From NCBI RefSeq assembly GCF_002015085.1, contig NZ_MUXW01000002.1, positions 12,759 to 76,758 of the forward strand: 64,000 bases of DNA, given 5' to 3'. The DNA is from Glaesserella parasuis (GTDB lineage Bacteria; Pseudomonadota; Gammaproteobacteria; Enterobacterales; Pasteurellaceae). The notes beneath the pieces are model-generated. The model ran no database searches, was not told the DNA's origin, and worked only from the letters and a program-made list of their open reading frames with translations. The position numbers and the translations under genes were made by a program. Shown piece after piece: positions 31,873-40,721 of this stretch (position 1 is the stretch's first letter; each line of letters starts with the position of its first letter).

Positions 31873-31936
31873 GTAGGGACACACTGCGTGTGTCCGTACA
31901 TTTGTTTTTCTTTGGACACACGCAGTGTGTCCCTAC
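31873..31936. repeat. Perfect 23-bp inverted repeat between symporter and sulfatase genes
   Basis: GTAGGGACACACTGCGTGTG+TCC (31873-31895) is perfectly repeated in inverse at 31914-31936 across 18 bp. Each arm is itself nearly palindromic (GGACACAC/GTGTGTCC), so a cruciform or nested hairpins can form. It separates two genes of one apparent operon. Confidence 0.8.
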
Positions 31937-31956
31937 ACTTTAATTATGCTTTGTTA

Positions 31957-33648
31957 TTACGCTTTATCTACCATTTTCTTTTTACCGAAGAAAATCAGGA
32001 TAAGCACTTGCACCACGGCCCATACGCCCATAATCATTGTCGCATTGCCTTCTGCGGAAGCTAAACCAAGCGGTGATAACACTAAGTGTAAGGTAATTAA
32101 GCCTAACACTAATGAAGCTACTGCAGTTCTTGCATATTCCCAGTGGGTTAAATCGACATTTGAATGATTGACTTGGTTATCTTCATATGGGGTCGCACGT
32201 TTTAAGAACTGACCTAAGATAAGCATTAACGCTACATCAAAGACGAAGAGTGAACCCATTACATACACAAAGTTTACGTTCACATTGATAATCCAAACGA
32301 GAGTGAAGTAAAGCACAACGTGGACTAACAAGGTAATGCGTGCAGCTAAGCCTGATACATAGCGGTTGAACAATCCAACGGCAAAGAGTGCCACGATAGG
32401 AATGTTAAAGAAGCCAGCAAAACGGCGAGTGAATAAGAATATACCGTCTGTACCGAACATCAATAACGGTGCAACAACCATTGTGATAATCGCCATAATG
32501 GTACAGACTTTTTTCGCATAACTGATAAGCTCTGCATCGGTGCGTTTGACTTTAGTAATCGCAGGCAATAAGTCGTTACAGTAGATGGTTGCCGCTGAAT
32601 TTAAGAATGAGTTGAAGGTACTTAAAATCGCTCCGAATAATGCAGCCACAAAGAAGCCTTGTAACCAAGTCGGTAACACTTTATTGACTAAACTTGGGTA
32701 TGAGGCATCAATCGGTTTTAAGCCTTCGCCAAGAATGTGATAGCTTAATAAGCCTGGCAAGTTAAGGATTAACGGTAGCAACAAGAGGAAAAGTGCTGCA
32801 ATTAAAATCCCTTTTTGACCCGCTTTTAAATCTCTTGCCCCTAATGCACGTTGCACAATCGCTTGGTTTGTGGTCCAGTAGAAGAAGTTGACGATTAAGA
32901 TACCCGTGAAGATTGCCGGCCAAGGCACAGCGTCTGTTGCACTACCGATGGCATTGAATTTTTCAACGTGGGTTGTACCGATAATGTGTAAACCTTCTGA
33001 AATACTGCCATTACCTAAATAAGCAAGAGCAAAGATAGGCACAAGTAAGGCACCGATCACTAAGATCACTGCATTCCAAGTATCCGATACGGCAACAGCT
33101 TTTAAGCCGCCGAAAATCGCATAAATTGCACCGATGATACCGATTGCAATCACAGTGTAAGTAATCGCTTCGCCATAGCTAAGATTAAACACTTCTTGTA
33201 GGCTGAAGATTTTGTTAAATGCAATTGCCCCTGTATAAAGTGCGGTTGGGATAGCAATGAAAAGATAGAAGAACAAGAAGAGCGTGGACATAATCAAACG
33301 AGTTTGTCTGTCGAAACGTGCTTCAAAGAACTCTGGAATGGTGGTGTAACCGTTACGGATATATTTTGGTAACAGATATAACGCAAGGAAACAGAGTGGA
33401 ATGACTGATTGTACAGTCCACGCCATAATCGAGAAGTTACCTGCATAAGAGTTTGCGTTGATCCCGATTAACTGTTCCGTTGAAAGTGAGGTTAATACCA
33501 TTGAGCAGCCGATGACCACACCACTCAATCCACGCCCTGCAAGGAAATAACCTTTTGATGATTTTAAATCATCACCCTTAGTTTGATACCACGAAATCCA
33601 GCCAACTGCAGCAGTGACTAGAATAAAACTGACTATTGTGAGCAACAT
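31957..33648 (-). CDS. Sodium:solute symporter, SSS family (YidK-like)
   Basis: 563 residues with about 14 transmembrane helices. 'GYFLAGRGLSGVVIGCSMVL' near residues 33-52, 'AVSDTWNAVILVIGALLVPI' and 'NQAIVQRALGARDLKAGQKG' are typical of the sugar-transporting SSS group (SglT-like). It imports a solute with Na+. Pairing with the sulfatase suggests a sulfated or related carbohydrate substrate, but that is inference. A CRP-like site lies about 117 bp upstream. Confidence 0.86.
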   Translation of the reverse strand: MLLTIVSFILVTAAVGWISWYQTKGDDLKSSKGYFLAGRGLSGVVIGCSMVLTSLSTEQLIGINANSYAGNFSIMAWTVQSVIPLCFLALYLLPKYIRNGYTTIPEFFEARFDRQTRLIMSTLFLFFYLFIAIPTALYTGAIAFNKIFSLQEVFNLSYGEAITYTVIAIGIIGAIYAIFGGLKAVAVSDTWNAVILVIGALLVPIFALAYLGNGSISEGLHIIGTTHVEKFNAIGSATDAVPWPAIFTGILIVNFFYWTTNQAIVQRALGARDLKAGQKGILIAALFLLLLPLILNLPGLLSYHILGEGLKPIDASYPSLVNKVLPTWLQGFFVAALFGAILSTFNSFLNSAATIYCNDLLPAITKVKRTDAELISYAKKVCTIMAIITMVVAPLLMFGTDGIFLFTRRFAGFFNIPIVALFAVGLFNRYVSGLAARITLLVHVVLYFTLVWIINVNVNFVYVMGSLFVFDVALMLILGQFLKRATPYEDNQVNHSNVDLTHWEYARTAVASLVLGLITLHLVLSPLGLASAEGNATMIMGVWAVVQVLILIFFGKKKMVDKA

Positions 33649-33764
33649 ATAGTCCTCCTTTCATTTTGAGATTAAATTATCACATAACTATTCTAGAAAT
33701 TTAGAACCGCTTTAGCATAATCTCGTTAGATGTAAATAAATTATGATAATTGTCATAACTGTAA

Positions 33765-33780
33765 AGTGATCTTGCTCACA
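33765..33780. promoter_or_regulatory. Candidate CRP-cAMP site
   Basis: AGTGATCTTGCTCACA matches TGTGA-N6-TCACA at 9 of 10 defined positions, flanked by A/T. It is located between the symporter and the divergent TSUP gene and could control either, fitting catabolite regulation of the symporter-sulfatase pair. Confidence 0.6.
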
Positions 33781-33901
33781 AATTTAGAAAATAGTGAAAT
33801 TTCACTCGGAAAAATATGAGGACGATCATAATGGGATAGCAGATTTCACTTTCATAATAGAAGCTGTAGGACTTTCAACACCTCTATATTAGGGGGCATT
33901 T

Positions 33902-34708
33902 ATGACAATAACCACAATTTTGATTTTAATCGCCTGTGGCATACTGACTAATTTAATGTCAGCACTGTTTGGGATCGGCGGCGGTGTGCTAATGGTGCCG
34001 ATTTTACATACACTGTTTCCTGAATTTTCGTTGCAAATGGTTGCTGCCACCTCTTTAATGACAGTGATGGGAACAGCAACAATCAACTTAGTCTATTTCT
34101 ATAAACAGCGTGTTCCTGTCAAAATGAAATCACTGTTGCTATGGTCAACTGGAATGATTATCGGCGTTCAGCTCGGGTTTGAAATTAGTTTTTTCATTCC
34201 AAATTGGGCAATTGTTGCAGTGTTTGTGACTACACTTGTTGTCCTTGCATTACGTCTTATTCTCGCAAAAAAATCTGAGAATTCCACCGCTTGTAGCTCG
34301 TTAAAAGAGAACATTAAGGGAATTTCAGTATGCTTATTTGGTGGAAGTGTCGCAGGAATTACAGGTATTGGTGGTGGCTCAATTATGGCACCTCTTATTA
34401 GTTTATTACCAAGCGTCAAACCACATCACATCGCCGCTTATAGCAACTATATGATGATTATTGGTGGATTAGGAAACTTATACGGTTATCTAAGCAAAAC
34501 TCCACCGGTCTATTTAGAAAACTCTTGGCAAGTGGGATATGTGAATTTTACCGTTGTGTCTATTGTGGTTCTATGTTCATTTTTAACCAGTTTCTTTTCA
34601 ATGAAGCTGAGAGGGATTTTAAAACCGCTTACAATGCAAAGGTTGCTAAGTGGTATTTTGTTGATGATTGCTGGTTATATGTTGATCTTGCAGGGTGTTC
34701 GTTATTAG
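33902..34708 (+). CDS. TSUP-family membrane transporter (TauE/SafE type)
   Basis: 268 residues, about eight membrane helices in two repeats. Each repeat begins with the glycine-rich TSUP motif: 'GIGGGVLMVPIL' (residues about 23-34) and 'GITGIGGGSIMAPLISLL' (about 138-155). The family exports sulfite or organosulfonates or takes up related anions. Next to a sulfatase, release of sulfite/sulfate-type anions is an attractive but untested link. Good ribosome site (AGGGGGC). Confidence 0.83.
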   Translation: MTITTILILIACGILTNLMSALFGIGGGVLMVPILHTLFPEFSLQMVAATSLMTVMGTATINLVYFYKQRVPVKMKSLLLWSTGMIIGVQLGFEISFFIPNWAIVAVFVTTLVVLALRLILAKKSENSTACSSLKENIKGISVCLFGGSVAGITGIGGGSIMAPLISLLPSVKPHHIAAYSNYMMIIGGLGNLYGYLSKTPPVYLENSWQVGYVNFTVVSIVVLCSFLTSFFSMKLRGILKPLTMQRLLSGILLMIAGYMLILQGVRY

Positions 34709-34831
34709 GCTGGTAAATATTATTTAGATAGCGTAATTTGATGTTATGCTCTATGGTATATTTAAAACATTAATATTTTGTCATCAAATATGGCATAATT
34801 TAATTATTGATTTAATGGGGACTAGTATTAT

Positions 34832-35722
34832 ATGAATATCCGAGATCTAGAATATCTAATCGCTTTAGCTGATTTTAAACATTTTCGTAAAGCAGCTGAT
34901 GCTTGTAATGTAAGCCAGCCCACACTGAGTGGGCAGATTCGTAAGTTAGAAGATGAGCTCGGAACTGTGCTATTGGAAAGAACTAGCCGGAAAGTACTCT
35001 TTACCCAATCAGGGCTTACCTTAGTTGAACAAGCAAAAGCTGTGTTAAGAGAAGTGAAGATTCTTAGAGAAATGGCAAGCAACCAAGGTAAAGCAATGTC
35101 TGGCCCCTTACATATTGGTATCATTCCAACATTAGGACCTTATATTTCACCGATAATTTTTCCTCAACTAAAACAACTTTTCCCTAGATTAGAGCTTTAT
35201 ATTTATGAACTACAAACATCATTACTTGTGGAACAACTTGAGTCGGGACAACTAGATTGCGTTATTTTAGCTTTTGACAAAGAAAGCGCGCCATTTATCG
35301 AAATACCTATTTTTAATGAAAAAATGCTACTTGCAGTATCCAATCAGCATAAATGGGCAACAACAACCTCAATAGACTTATCAAAATTACGCGATCAAGA
35401 AATGTTGATGCTAGATGGAGGGCATTGTCTACGAACACAGTTGATGGACTATTGCTTATCAATCGGAGCAAAAGAGAACAGCCACTTTAAAGCAAATAGT
35501 TTAGAAACATTACGTAATATGGTTGCCGCAGATGAAGGAATTGCGTTTATTCCTGAACTAGCAGCTAAAATTGGAAAAACAGATAATTTACACTATATTC
35601 ATTTTAATAATCCTGAACCATATAGAACAATTGGGTTAATCTATCGCCCCGGCTCCCCATTACGGTTGCGATATGAACGCCTTGCAAAAGAGATTCAAAA
35701 AATAATGTCAGAGATTCAATAA
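34832..35722 (+). CDS. oxyR: Peroxide-sensing regulator OxyR
   Basis: 296 residues, LysR family. The HTH starts 'MNIRDLEYLIALADFKHF' and includes 'SQPTLSGQIRKLEDELG'. The redox cysteines Cys199 ('GGHCLRTQ') and Cys208 ('MDYCLSIGA') are exactly placed, and 'SLETLRNMVAADEGIAFIPE' completes the OxyR signature. On oxidation it activates catalase and peroxidase genes. It is translationally coupled to fabR by TAATG. Confidence 0.94.
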   Translation: MNIRDLEYLIALADFKHFRKAADACNVSQPTLSGQIRKLEDELGTVLLERTSRKVLFTQSGLTLVEQAKAVLREVKILREMASNQGKAMSGPLHIGIIPTLGPYISPIIFPQLKQLFPRLELYIYELQTSLLVEQLESGQLDCVILAFDKESAPFIEIPIFNEKMLLAVSNQHKWATTTSIDLSKLRDQEMLMLDGGHCLRTQLMDYCLSIGAKENSHFKANSLETLRNMVAADEGIAFIPELAAKIGKTDNLHYIHFNNPEPYRTIGLIYRPGSPLRLRYERLAKEIQKIMSEIQ

Positions 35723-36339
35723 TGAGTAGTGGAATCAGAGCAATCCAAAAAGAGAAAACTCGCCGTGCATTAGTTGATGCTGCATTTAACCAGCTAACTG
35801 CAGACAAAAGTTTTTCAAATTTAAGTCTACGTGAAGTTGCCCGTGAAGCGGGCATTGCACCAACGTCTTTTTACCGACACTTTAAAGATATGGATGAATT
35901 GGGGTTAGCAATGGTAGACGAATCAGGGTTAATCTTACGTCAATTAATGCGCCAAGCTAGAAAAAGATTAGAAAAAGGGGGGAGTGTTATTGCTATCTCT
36001 GTAGAAACCTTTTTTGAACTTATTGAATACCGCCCTAATATGTTTCGTCTTTTGCTGAGAGAACGATCAGGAACCTCGCAAGAATTTAGAACTGCCACGT
36101 CACGTGAAATCCAGCATTTTGTAGCAGAACTCGCAGAATATATTCAACAAAGAGATCACGCAATAACTCAGGAACTAGCTTATATTCAATCTGAAGGACT
36201 TGTTACTCTCGTTTTCACAGCAGGTTCCCATGCTTTAGACTTAAATAGTCAAGAACGAGAAAAATTAAAACAACGTGTAATTACACAATTAAGAATGCTA
36301 GCTAGAGGAGCTGCAGCTTATACTGGTGGTAAGAAATAA
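35722..36339 (+). CDS. fabR: Fatty-acid biosynthesis regulator FabR, TetR family
   Basis: 205 residues. 'EKTRRALVDAAFNQL' and 'LREVAREAGIAPTSFYRHFKDMDELG' (two parts) form the FabR-type TetR HTH. The C-terminal half has 'YRPNMFRLLLRERSGTS', conserved in FabR. It represses fabA/fabB according to the unsaturated acyl supply. Start overlaps the oxyR stop by one base, the same oxyR-fabR neighbourhood found in E. coli. Confidence 0.88.
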   Translation: MSSGIRAIQKEKTRRALVDAAFNQLTADKSFSNLSLREVAREAGIAPTSFYRHFKDMDELGLAMVDESGLILRQLMRQARKRLEKGGSVIAISVETFFELIEYRPNMFRLLLRERSGTSQEFRTATSREIQHFVAELAEYIQQRDHAITQELAYIQSEGLVTLVFTAGSHALDLNSQEREKLKQRVITQLRMLARGAAAYTGGKK

Positions 36340-36340
36340 A

Positions 36341-36856
36341 ATGAAAAAGCATGGCATTATCAACTGTTCTATGAAAAATATTTTGTTATTTGTGAGTTTA
36401 TTTGTATTGATCAACACTGCAGTAGATTGGTTTCGTAGACCCAATCCCTCTCATCAATTTGCAGAACAAGTTTTATATGATTTGGAGAAAAATCCTCAAA
36501 TTATTGCACAACTAAGCCACCAAAAATCACTGTTACTCTATTTTTGGGGCAGTTGGTGCAAATTTTGTGAATATACCTCCCCATCTATTTCTCAGCTTGT
36601 ACTAGATGGCGCCAATGTTTTAAGTATTGCTCTCAAATCGGGAAGTGATGATGAAGTAAAACAGTATATGAAAGCGCATCAATATCATTTTGTGACTATC
36701 AATGATCCAATAGGGACATTTTCAAAAAGTTGGGATATTCAAGCGACTCCGACATTAATTATTGTAAAAGATGGCAAAATGATTAGCCACACTACTGGCT
36801 TCTCAACCTATTGGGGGATTAAAATTCGGTTATGGTTAGCCGATTGGGTGAGATAA
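36341..36856 (+). CDS. Membrane-anchored thioredoxin-like disulfide protein (TlpA/ScsD type)
   Basis: 171 residues from ATG 36341, one base after the fabR stop. An N-terminal signal-anchor ('NILLFVSLFVLINTAV', about 13-28) is followed by a thioredoxin fold with 'WGSWCKFC' (Cys73, Cys76) and the cis-Pro segment 'QATPTLIIVKDG'. It probably acts in the periplasm reducing or rearranging disulfides, similar to ScsD/TlpA proteins. The open frame extends to 36326 inside fabR, but the closer ATG fits an operon join. Confidence 0.78.
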   Translation: MKKHGIINCSMKNILLFVSLFVLINTAVDWFRRPNPSHQFAEQVLYDLEKNPQIIAQLSHQKSLLLYFWGSWCKFCEYTSPSISQLVLDGANVLSIALKSGSDDEVKQYMKAHQYHFVTINDPIGTFSKSWDIQATPTLIIVKDGKMISHTTGFSTYWGIKIRLWLADWVR

Positions 36857-36886
36857 AAACAAGCGGTCAGATTGAACGCTTGTTTT
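36856..36886. terminator. Shared terminator with uptake-core arm
   Basis: AAAACAAGCG (36856-36865) pairs perfectly with CGCTTGTTTT (36877-36886). It contains an ACAAGCGGT core and lies between convergent genes. Confidence 0.75.
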
Positions 36887-36897
36887 GCAAATACACT

Positions 36898-37536
36898 CTA
36901 TTTTTTCACTAAAAATAAAATCGCATCAATATAACGTTGAACAAATTCGTTGGTTGAGCCTGAATCGGAGAAACCTTCTGGATTTAGCTGATATTGTTCA
37001 TTCACAAAAAATGCTGGCACGCCACGCACTTTAAATTCTTCAGCAGCTTGAGTTTGTTTTGTCACTAAACCATTCACCGCAAAGCTATTAATGCCGCCGT
37101 CAAATTGTTCTGCGGTAATACCATTTGCTAAGAAAATCGCACGAATGTCGTCCATTGATTTAATTGCATCTTTTTGTGCCGCTTCAAATAATGGGGTTTT
37201 CACCTTATCTTCCGCGCCTAATGCCATTGCTAATGCCCACGCTCGTGTTAATTCTGTCGATTGACGACCTAAAAAATCAACGTGGTACTGTTTTAACACA
37301 GCCCCTTCAGGTAAACCTGCTTTGACTTTACTTGGAATTTTGTAATTCAATTCAAAATCATAGCAGTGTGGGCAATAGAAAGAGAAAAATTCTAACACCT
37401 CTTTTTGAGCCGAAGGCACTTGGCGAACTTCGAGATACTCTTTATTTGCAACAGGATCTTGTGCCATTGCGGTTGTTGAAAAAGCCCCTAATGCAGAAAG
37501 GGCAATGAATACGGTTTTTAAAGCAAATTTCTTCAT
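36898..37536 (-). CDS. dsbA: Thiol:disulfide interchange protein DsbA
   Basis: 212 residues. Signal peptide ending 'TTAMA', active site 'CPHC' at Cys55-Cys58 in 'FSFYCPHCYDFE', and cis-Pro region 'VRGVPAFFVN'. It introduces disulfides into exported proteins, for example cysteine-rich periplasmic ones such as those of the prophage and nap systems. Coded just downstream of a yihD homologue, as in E. coli and Haemophilus. Confidence 0.93.
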   Translation of the reverse strand: MKKFALKTVFIALSALGAFSTTAMAQDPVANKEYLEVRQVPSAQKEVLEFFSFYCPHCYDFELNYKIPSKVKAGLPEGAVLKQYHVDFLGRQSTELTRAWALAMALGAEDKVKTPLFEAAQKDAIKSMDDIRAIFLANGITAEQFDGGINSFAVNGLVTKQTQAAEEFKVRGVPAFFVNEQYQLNPEGFSDSGSTNEFVQRYIDAILFLVKK

Positions 37537-37574
37537 AAATTCCTCGAGTTAAAAAAGTCGATCCTATGACAACA

Positions 37575-37844
37575 TTAATCATTTAAAATTCCACGCGCTT
37601 TTAATAAAGCAGTTTTAAAATCTTCTTCGTAATCTTTTTTGATACCAGGGATCACTTCGGTTTTATTTTTTTCACGCATTTTGAGTTGATAAATTAACAC
37701 TTCATCACGCAGTGCATCTAAATCATTCGGTTTGCCAACTTCTTCAGCAAGTTTGTGTAATAAATCAAGTAAGTGAAGATCGGGTTCTTTACGCCAATGT
37801 TCACCTAATAGCTCTAACACTTCGTCTAAACGTTTACATTTCAT
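37575..37844 (-). CDS. yihD: YihD family protein (DUF1040)
   Basis: 89 residues, all-helical. It begins MKCKRLDEVLELLGEHWRKE and continues 'DLHLLDLLHKLAEEVG', the family pattern. In E. coli yihD lies between mobA and dsbA, exactly as here. Molecular function is unknown. Confidence 0.87.
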   Translation of the reverse strand: MKCKRLDEVLELLGEHWRKEPDLHLLDLLHKLAEEVGKPNDLDALRDEVLIYQLKMREKNKTEVIPGIKKDYEEDFKTALLKARGILND

Positions 37845-37928
37845 CAGAAAATCCTTAAAAAATTTGGAAAAAACTAGGCAGGATCATATACTTTTAAGGT
37901 TAATTTTGCAAAAACAAGGGGAAAATAA

Positions 37929-39041
37929 ATGCAATTTAATCAAATTCAAGGGGTAATTTTAGCGGGGGGGCTTGCTCGTCGTTTGAATGGGGTACAAAAA
38001 GGATTGCAACTTCTACAAGGTAAACCTCTGATTTCTCATATTTTGGAAAGATTATCCCCACAAATTTGCAAAATCTGGTTGAATGTGAACCGCTTGCAAG
38101 CGCAGTATCAGCAACACTATCCTGATATTCCGCTTTATGCCGATTGTCTTGAAGGCTTTCAAGGGGCATTAAGCGGTATGTTAGCTGGCTTTGAGCAAAT
38201 TGATAGTGAATATTTGCTATTTGTCCCTTGCGATAGCCCATTTTTACCTGAAAATCTTGCCGTAAAACTAAGTACAGCCTTACAGATCAACAATGCTCAA
38301 ATTGCCTTTGCCCACGACGGTGAACGCCCACACCCGACTTTTGCTTTAATCCATCGTTCTGTCGTACCTGCATTACAAGATTACCTGAATAATGGCGAAC
38401 GCCGTCTATTTCAGTTTTTCCAAAGCCAACGCAGTATTGCCGTTGATTTTTCCGAACAAAAACAGGCGTTTAACAATTTTAATACCCCAGAAGATTTTCT
38501 TCCGTATTCCCTCCCTCCGCTTGCGGGGGGAGATGTCCGCAGGACAGAGGGGGGCGTTCCGTTGCTTGCAGTGACAGGTTATAGTGGCACAGGCAAAACC
38601 ACTTTACTTGAAAAGCTCATTCCCCAGTTAAATCAAAAAGGGATAAAAGTAGGTTTAATTAAGCACTCTCATCATAATGTCGATGTCGATAAAGCAGGAA
38701 AAGACAGCCATCGCCTACGTTTAGCAGGGGCAAATCCGACAATGATTGTGTGTGAACAGCGTTGGGCGATGATGGTGGAAACGAATACTCTCGCGTCTTT
38801 TAATGTACTGGTAAAACAGATGGAAACACAAAATGTCGATCTGATTTTAGTCGAAGGCTTCAAACACGAAACCTTGCCGAAAATTCAGCTACACCGAAAA
38901 GAGATGGATAAACCCTTACCTGAGTTAGATCCTTTCACCCTTGCCACCGCAACGGATTATCCGTTGGAAAGAGAAAATCTGTTGGATATTAATAATGTGG
39001 AGCAGATTGCGGAGTTTGTGGTGGGTGTTTTGGAAGGGTAA
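37929..39041 (+). CDS. mobA: Fused MobA-MobB molybdenum cofactor proteins
   Basis: 370 residues. Residues 1-191 are MobA: 'VILAGGLARRLNG' (nucleotide-binding loop), 'FVPCDSPFLPENL' and 'HPTFALIHRSVVPAL'. MobA links GTP to molybdopterin to make MGD, needed by NapA. Residues 211-370 are MobB with P-loop 'GYSGTGKT' (217-224), 'GLIKHSHHNVDVDKAGKDSH' and 'VDLILVEGFKHE'. The 19-residue linker (about 192-210, 'PYSLPPLAGGDVRRTEGGV') is translated from a G/C-rich repeat-like sequence at 38505-38556, suggesting two separate genes were joined in frame by a repeat insertion. If accurate, both domains should still fold. Confidence 0.87.
   Translation: MQFNQIQGVILAGGLARRLNGVQKGLQLLQGKPLISHILERLSPQICKIWLNVNRLQAQYQQHYPDIPLYADCLEGFQGALSGMLAGFEQIDSEYLLFVPCDSPFLPENLAVKLSTALQINNAQIAFAHDGERPHPTFALIHRSVVPALQDYLNNGERRLFQFFQSQRSIAVDFSEQKQAFNNFNTPEDFLPYSLPPLAGGDVRRTEGGVPLLAVTGYSGTGKTTLLEKLIPQLNQKGIKVGLIKHSHHNVDVDKAGKDSHRLRLAGANPTMIVCEQRWAMMVETNTLASFNVLVKQMETQNVDLILVEGFKHETLPKIQLHRKEMDKPLPELDPFTLATATDYPLERENLLDINNVEQIAEFVVGVLEG
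38505..38556. repeat. Repeat-like insert forming the MobA-MobB linker
   Basis: CCCTCCCTCCGC-TTGC-GGGGGGAG hairpin followed by a GTCCGCAGGAC palindrome and GAGGGGGG. The build is related to the napD-napF repeat at 28258-28325. Length is a multiple of three with no stop in this frame. Confidence 0.55.
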
Positions 39042-39060
39042 CGTATTGGAGCTAATAAAC

Positions 39061-39580
39061 GACATAGTAGGAAAATTTATGTAGCAACTGCTACATAATA
39101 TCGATAGTATAAGGCTTTAAGCCCTCTTTTTGAAACATGAACAAAAAACTGCCCATTTTGCCAAAGCCTGAAAATAAAAAAACATAGGACATCAAAGAAT
39201 ATTCAACGATATTTTTGTCATAAGTGTCATAAAACATTTTCTCTTAAGAATAAATTAGATCCAATAAAAATTTGGACTGATTACACATCTGGAAAACAAA
39301 CCTATCAACATTCCTTATAAATATCGTAATGTAAGAAGTACTTATACCAGTTTAAATCGTTATATAGATTTTATTTTTACCTATGAGAAATATTCTGAAT
39401 TAAATATAGAAAAGACTATAGATCACTTAGAGGGATTATTTAGAAAACTTGAGTGGAAATTAAATAATTACAAGGGGTTAACGAAATCTATAACACGTTG
39501 TTTATAAATAATTTTTAAATAAAAAGAGTTGCTAATATTTAAAGAAAATAAACATTAGCAACTATTTTGTCTACTATGCT
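39061..39580 (+). mobile_element. Remnant of an IS256-like 'variant' element
   Basis: The right end at 39555-39580, read inverse (AGCATAGTAGACAAAATAG...), matches the end of the IS at 17540 in all but one of its 26 bases. The left end near 39062 (ACATAGTAGGAAAATTTATG) is degraded. Inside are broken pieces of the same transposase: zinc-finger remains near 39170-39240, 'TDYTSGKQTY' coded near 39278-39306, then 'IPYKYRNVRSTYTSLNRYI' and 'LNIEKTIDHLEGLFRKLE' coded near 39318-39450. Many stops, shifts and a large internal deletion make it non-functional. Confidence 0.75.
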
Positions 39581-39708
39581 AGATATCTATATTAGCATAT
39601 AACCATAAATAATAGTTTACTGCTTATAGTAAATCATCTCCTTAGCCACCAATCTATACTTTATATTCTAAATTACTTTAGATTAGACATAGTAAGTCAT
39701 TGGTAAGA

Positions 39709-40497
39709 TTAAATTTCCTTCCACCCTAACTCCTGCGAAATAGTTTGTGCAGTTTGTTGTACCTCGCGTAGAAAATCACCCATCGTATATTCATTCAAAC
39801 GATGAATAGATGTTGAAACTGAAATGGCATATTCCACTCTGCCAAGGTGATTAAATACAGGTACAGCGAGGCAGCACACGCCAAGTTCATTTTCTTCCCT
39901 ATCCATAGCAAAACCAGATTGAAGAATGTCATTGAGTTCTTGACGCATAGCTTGAATGTCCGTAATGGTTTTGCAAGTTCTTTGCTCAATCTGACCGCTA
40001 TGTGCCTGCCAATAACGATCTAAATATTCTTTATTTTCTTCATAAGCAAGATAAAGTTTACCCATTGCAGAACAATAAAGTGGCAAATGTTGTCCAATAT
40101 AGGCGCGCGTTTTCATCATACCCATTGTTGGCTCGAGCTTGTAAATCATAATCGCGTGATCGTCTTCTCGCTTTGAAAAATTGACGGTTTCACCTAAGGC
40201 AAGATTTAATCGTTCTAAATGCGGGGAAGCTAAATGAATAATATTCATTGAAGCAAGGGTTTTCTGCCCTAAACTTAGACATTTTGTTGTTAAACGATAG
40301 CTACCAACAGAACTTGCTGCTTTCACATACCCCTCGTTTTGTAACCCTTGCAGTAAACGGTGTACGGTACTTTTGTTAAGTTCTGAAATTTCAGCCAATT
40401 TCGCTAGTGGGCAACCATTTGGAAAGTTACTTAAAATATCCATTAAACGTAAACCACGAATAAGGCTTTGATTTCCACCACTTTTTTCCTCTGCCAT
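39709..40497 (-). CDS. IclR-family regulator of the yia operon (YiaJ-like)
   Basis: 262 residues. An N-terminal winged helix ('IRGLRLMDILSNFPNGCPLA', 'EISELNKSTVHRLLQGLQNE') and an IclR effector domain ('YCSAMGKLYLAYEENKEY', 'DREENELGVCCLAVPVFNH'). Divergent from yiaK, as in H. influenzae and E. coli where this regulator represses the diketogulonate/L-xylulose genes. The 224-bp gap contains a CRP-like site. Confidence 0.87.
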   Translation of the reverse strand: MAEEKSGGNQSLIRGLRLMDILSNFPNGCPLAKLAEISELNKSTVHRLLQGLQNEGYVKAASSVGSYRLTTKCLSLGQKTLASMNIIHLASPHLERLNLALGETVNFSKREDDHAIMIYKLEPTMGMMKTRAYIGQHLPLYCSAMGKLYLAYEENKEYLDRYWQAHSGQIEQRTCKTITDIQAMRQELNDILQSGFAMDREENELGVCCLAVPVFNHLGRVEYAISVSTSIHRLNEYTMGDFLREVQQTAQTISQELGWKEI

Positions 40498-40577
40498 TCT
40501 GTTCTCCTATTTCATTTTATACCTCCTATCATAGCATATTTTTCTCTTTCATATTTTGGAATGCAATCCCATAAAAA

Positions 40578-40593
40578 TGAGATCTTACTCACA
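40578..40593. promoter_or_regulatory. Candidate CRP-cAMP site before yiaK
   Basis: TGAGATCTTACTCACA matches TGTGA-N6-TCACA at 9 of 10 positions with A-rich flanks. It is 129 bp before the yiaK start and 81 bp before the regulator start. Confidence 0.6.
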
Positions 40594-40721
40594 AAACTAA
40601 AACTTTACAAATAACATATTGATTTTAAATGGTTTTTATTTTTATGGTTTGATTGACTTTTAATCTGTTTAGGTTTAATTTATGAAATATCATTTTGATA
40701 TATGAAACAAAGGGGTTGCTA

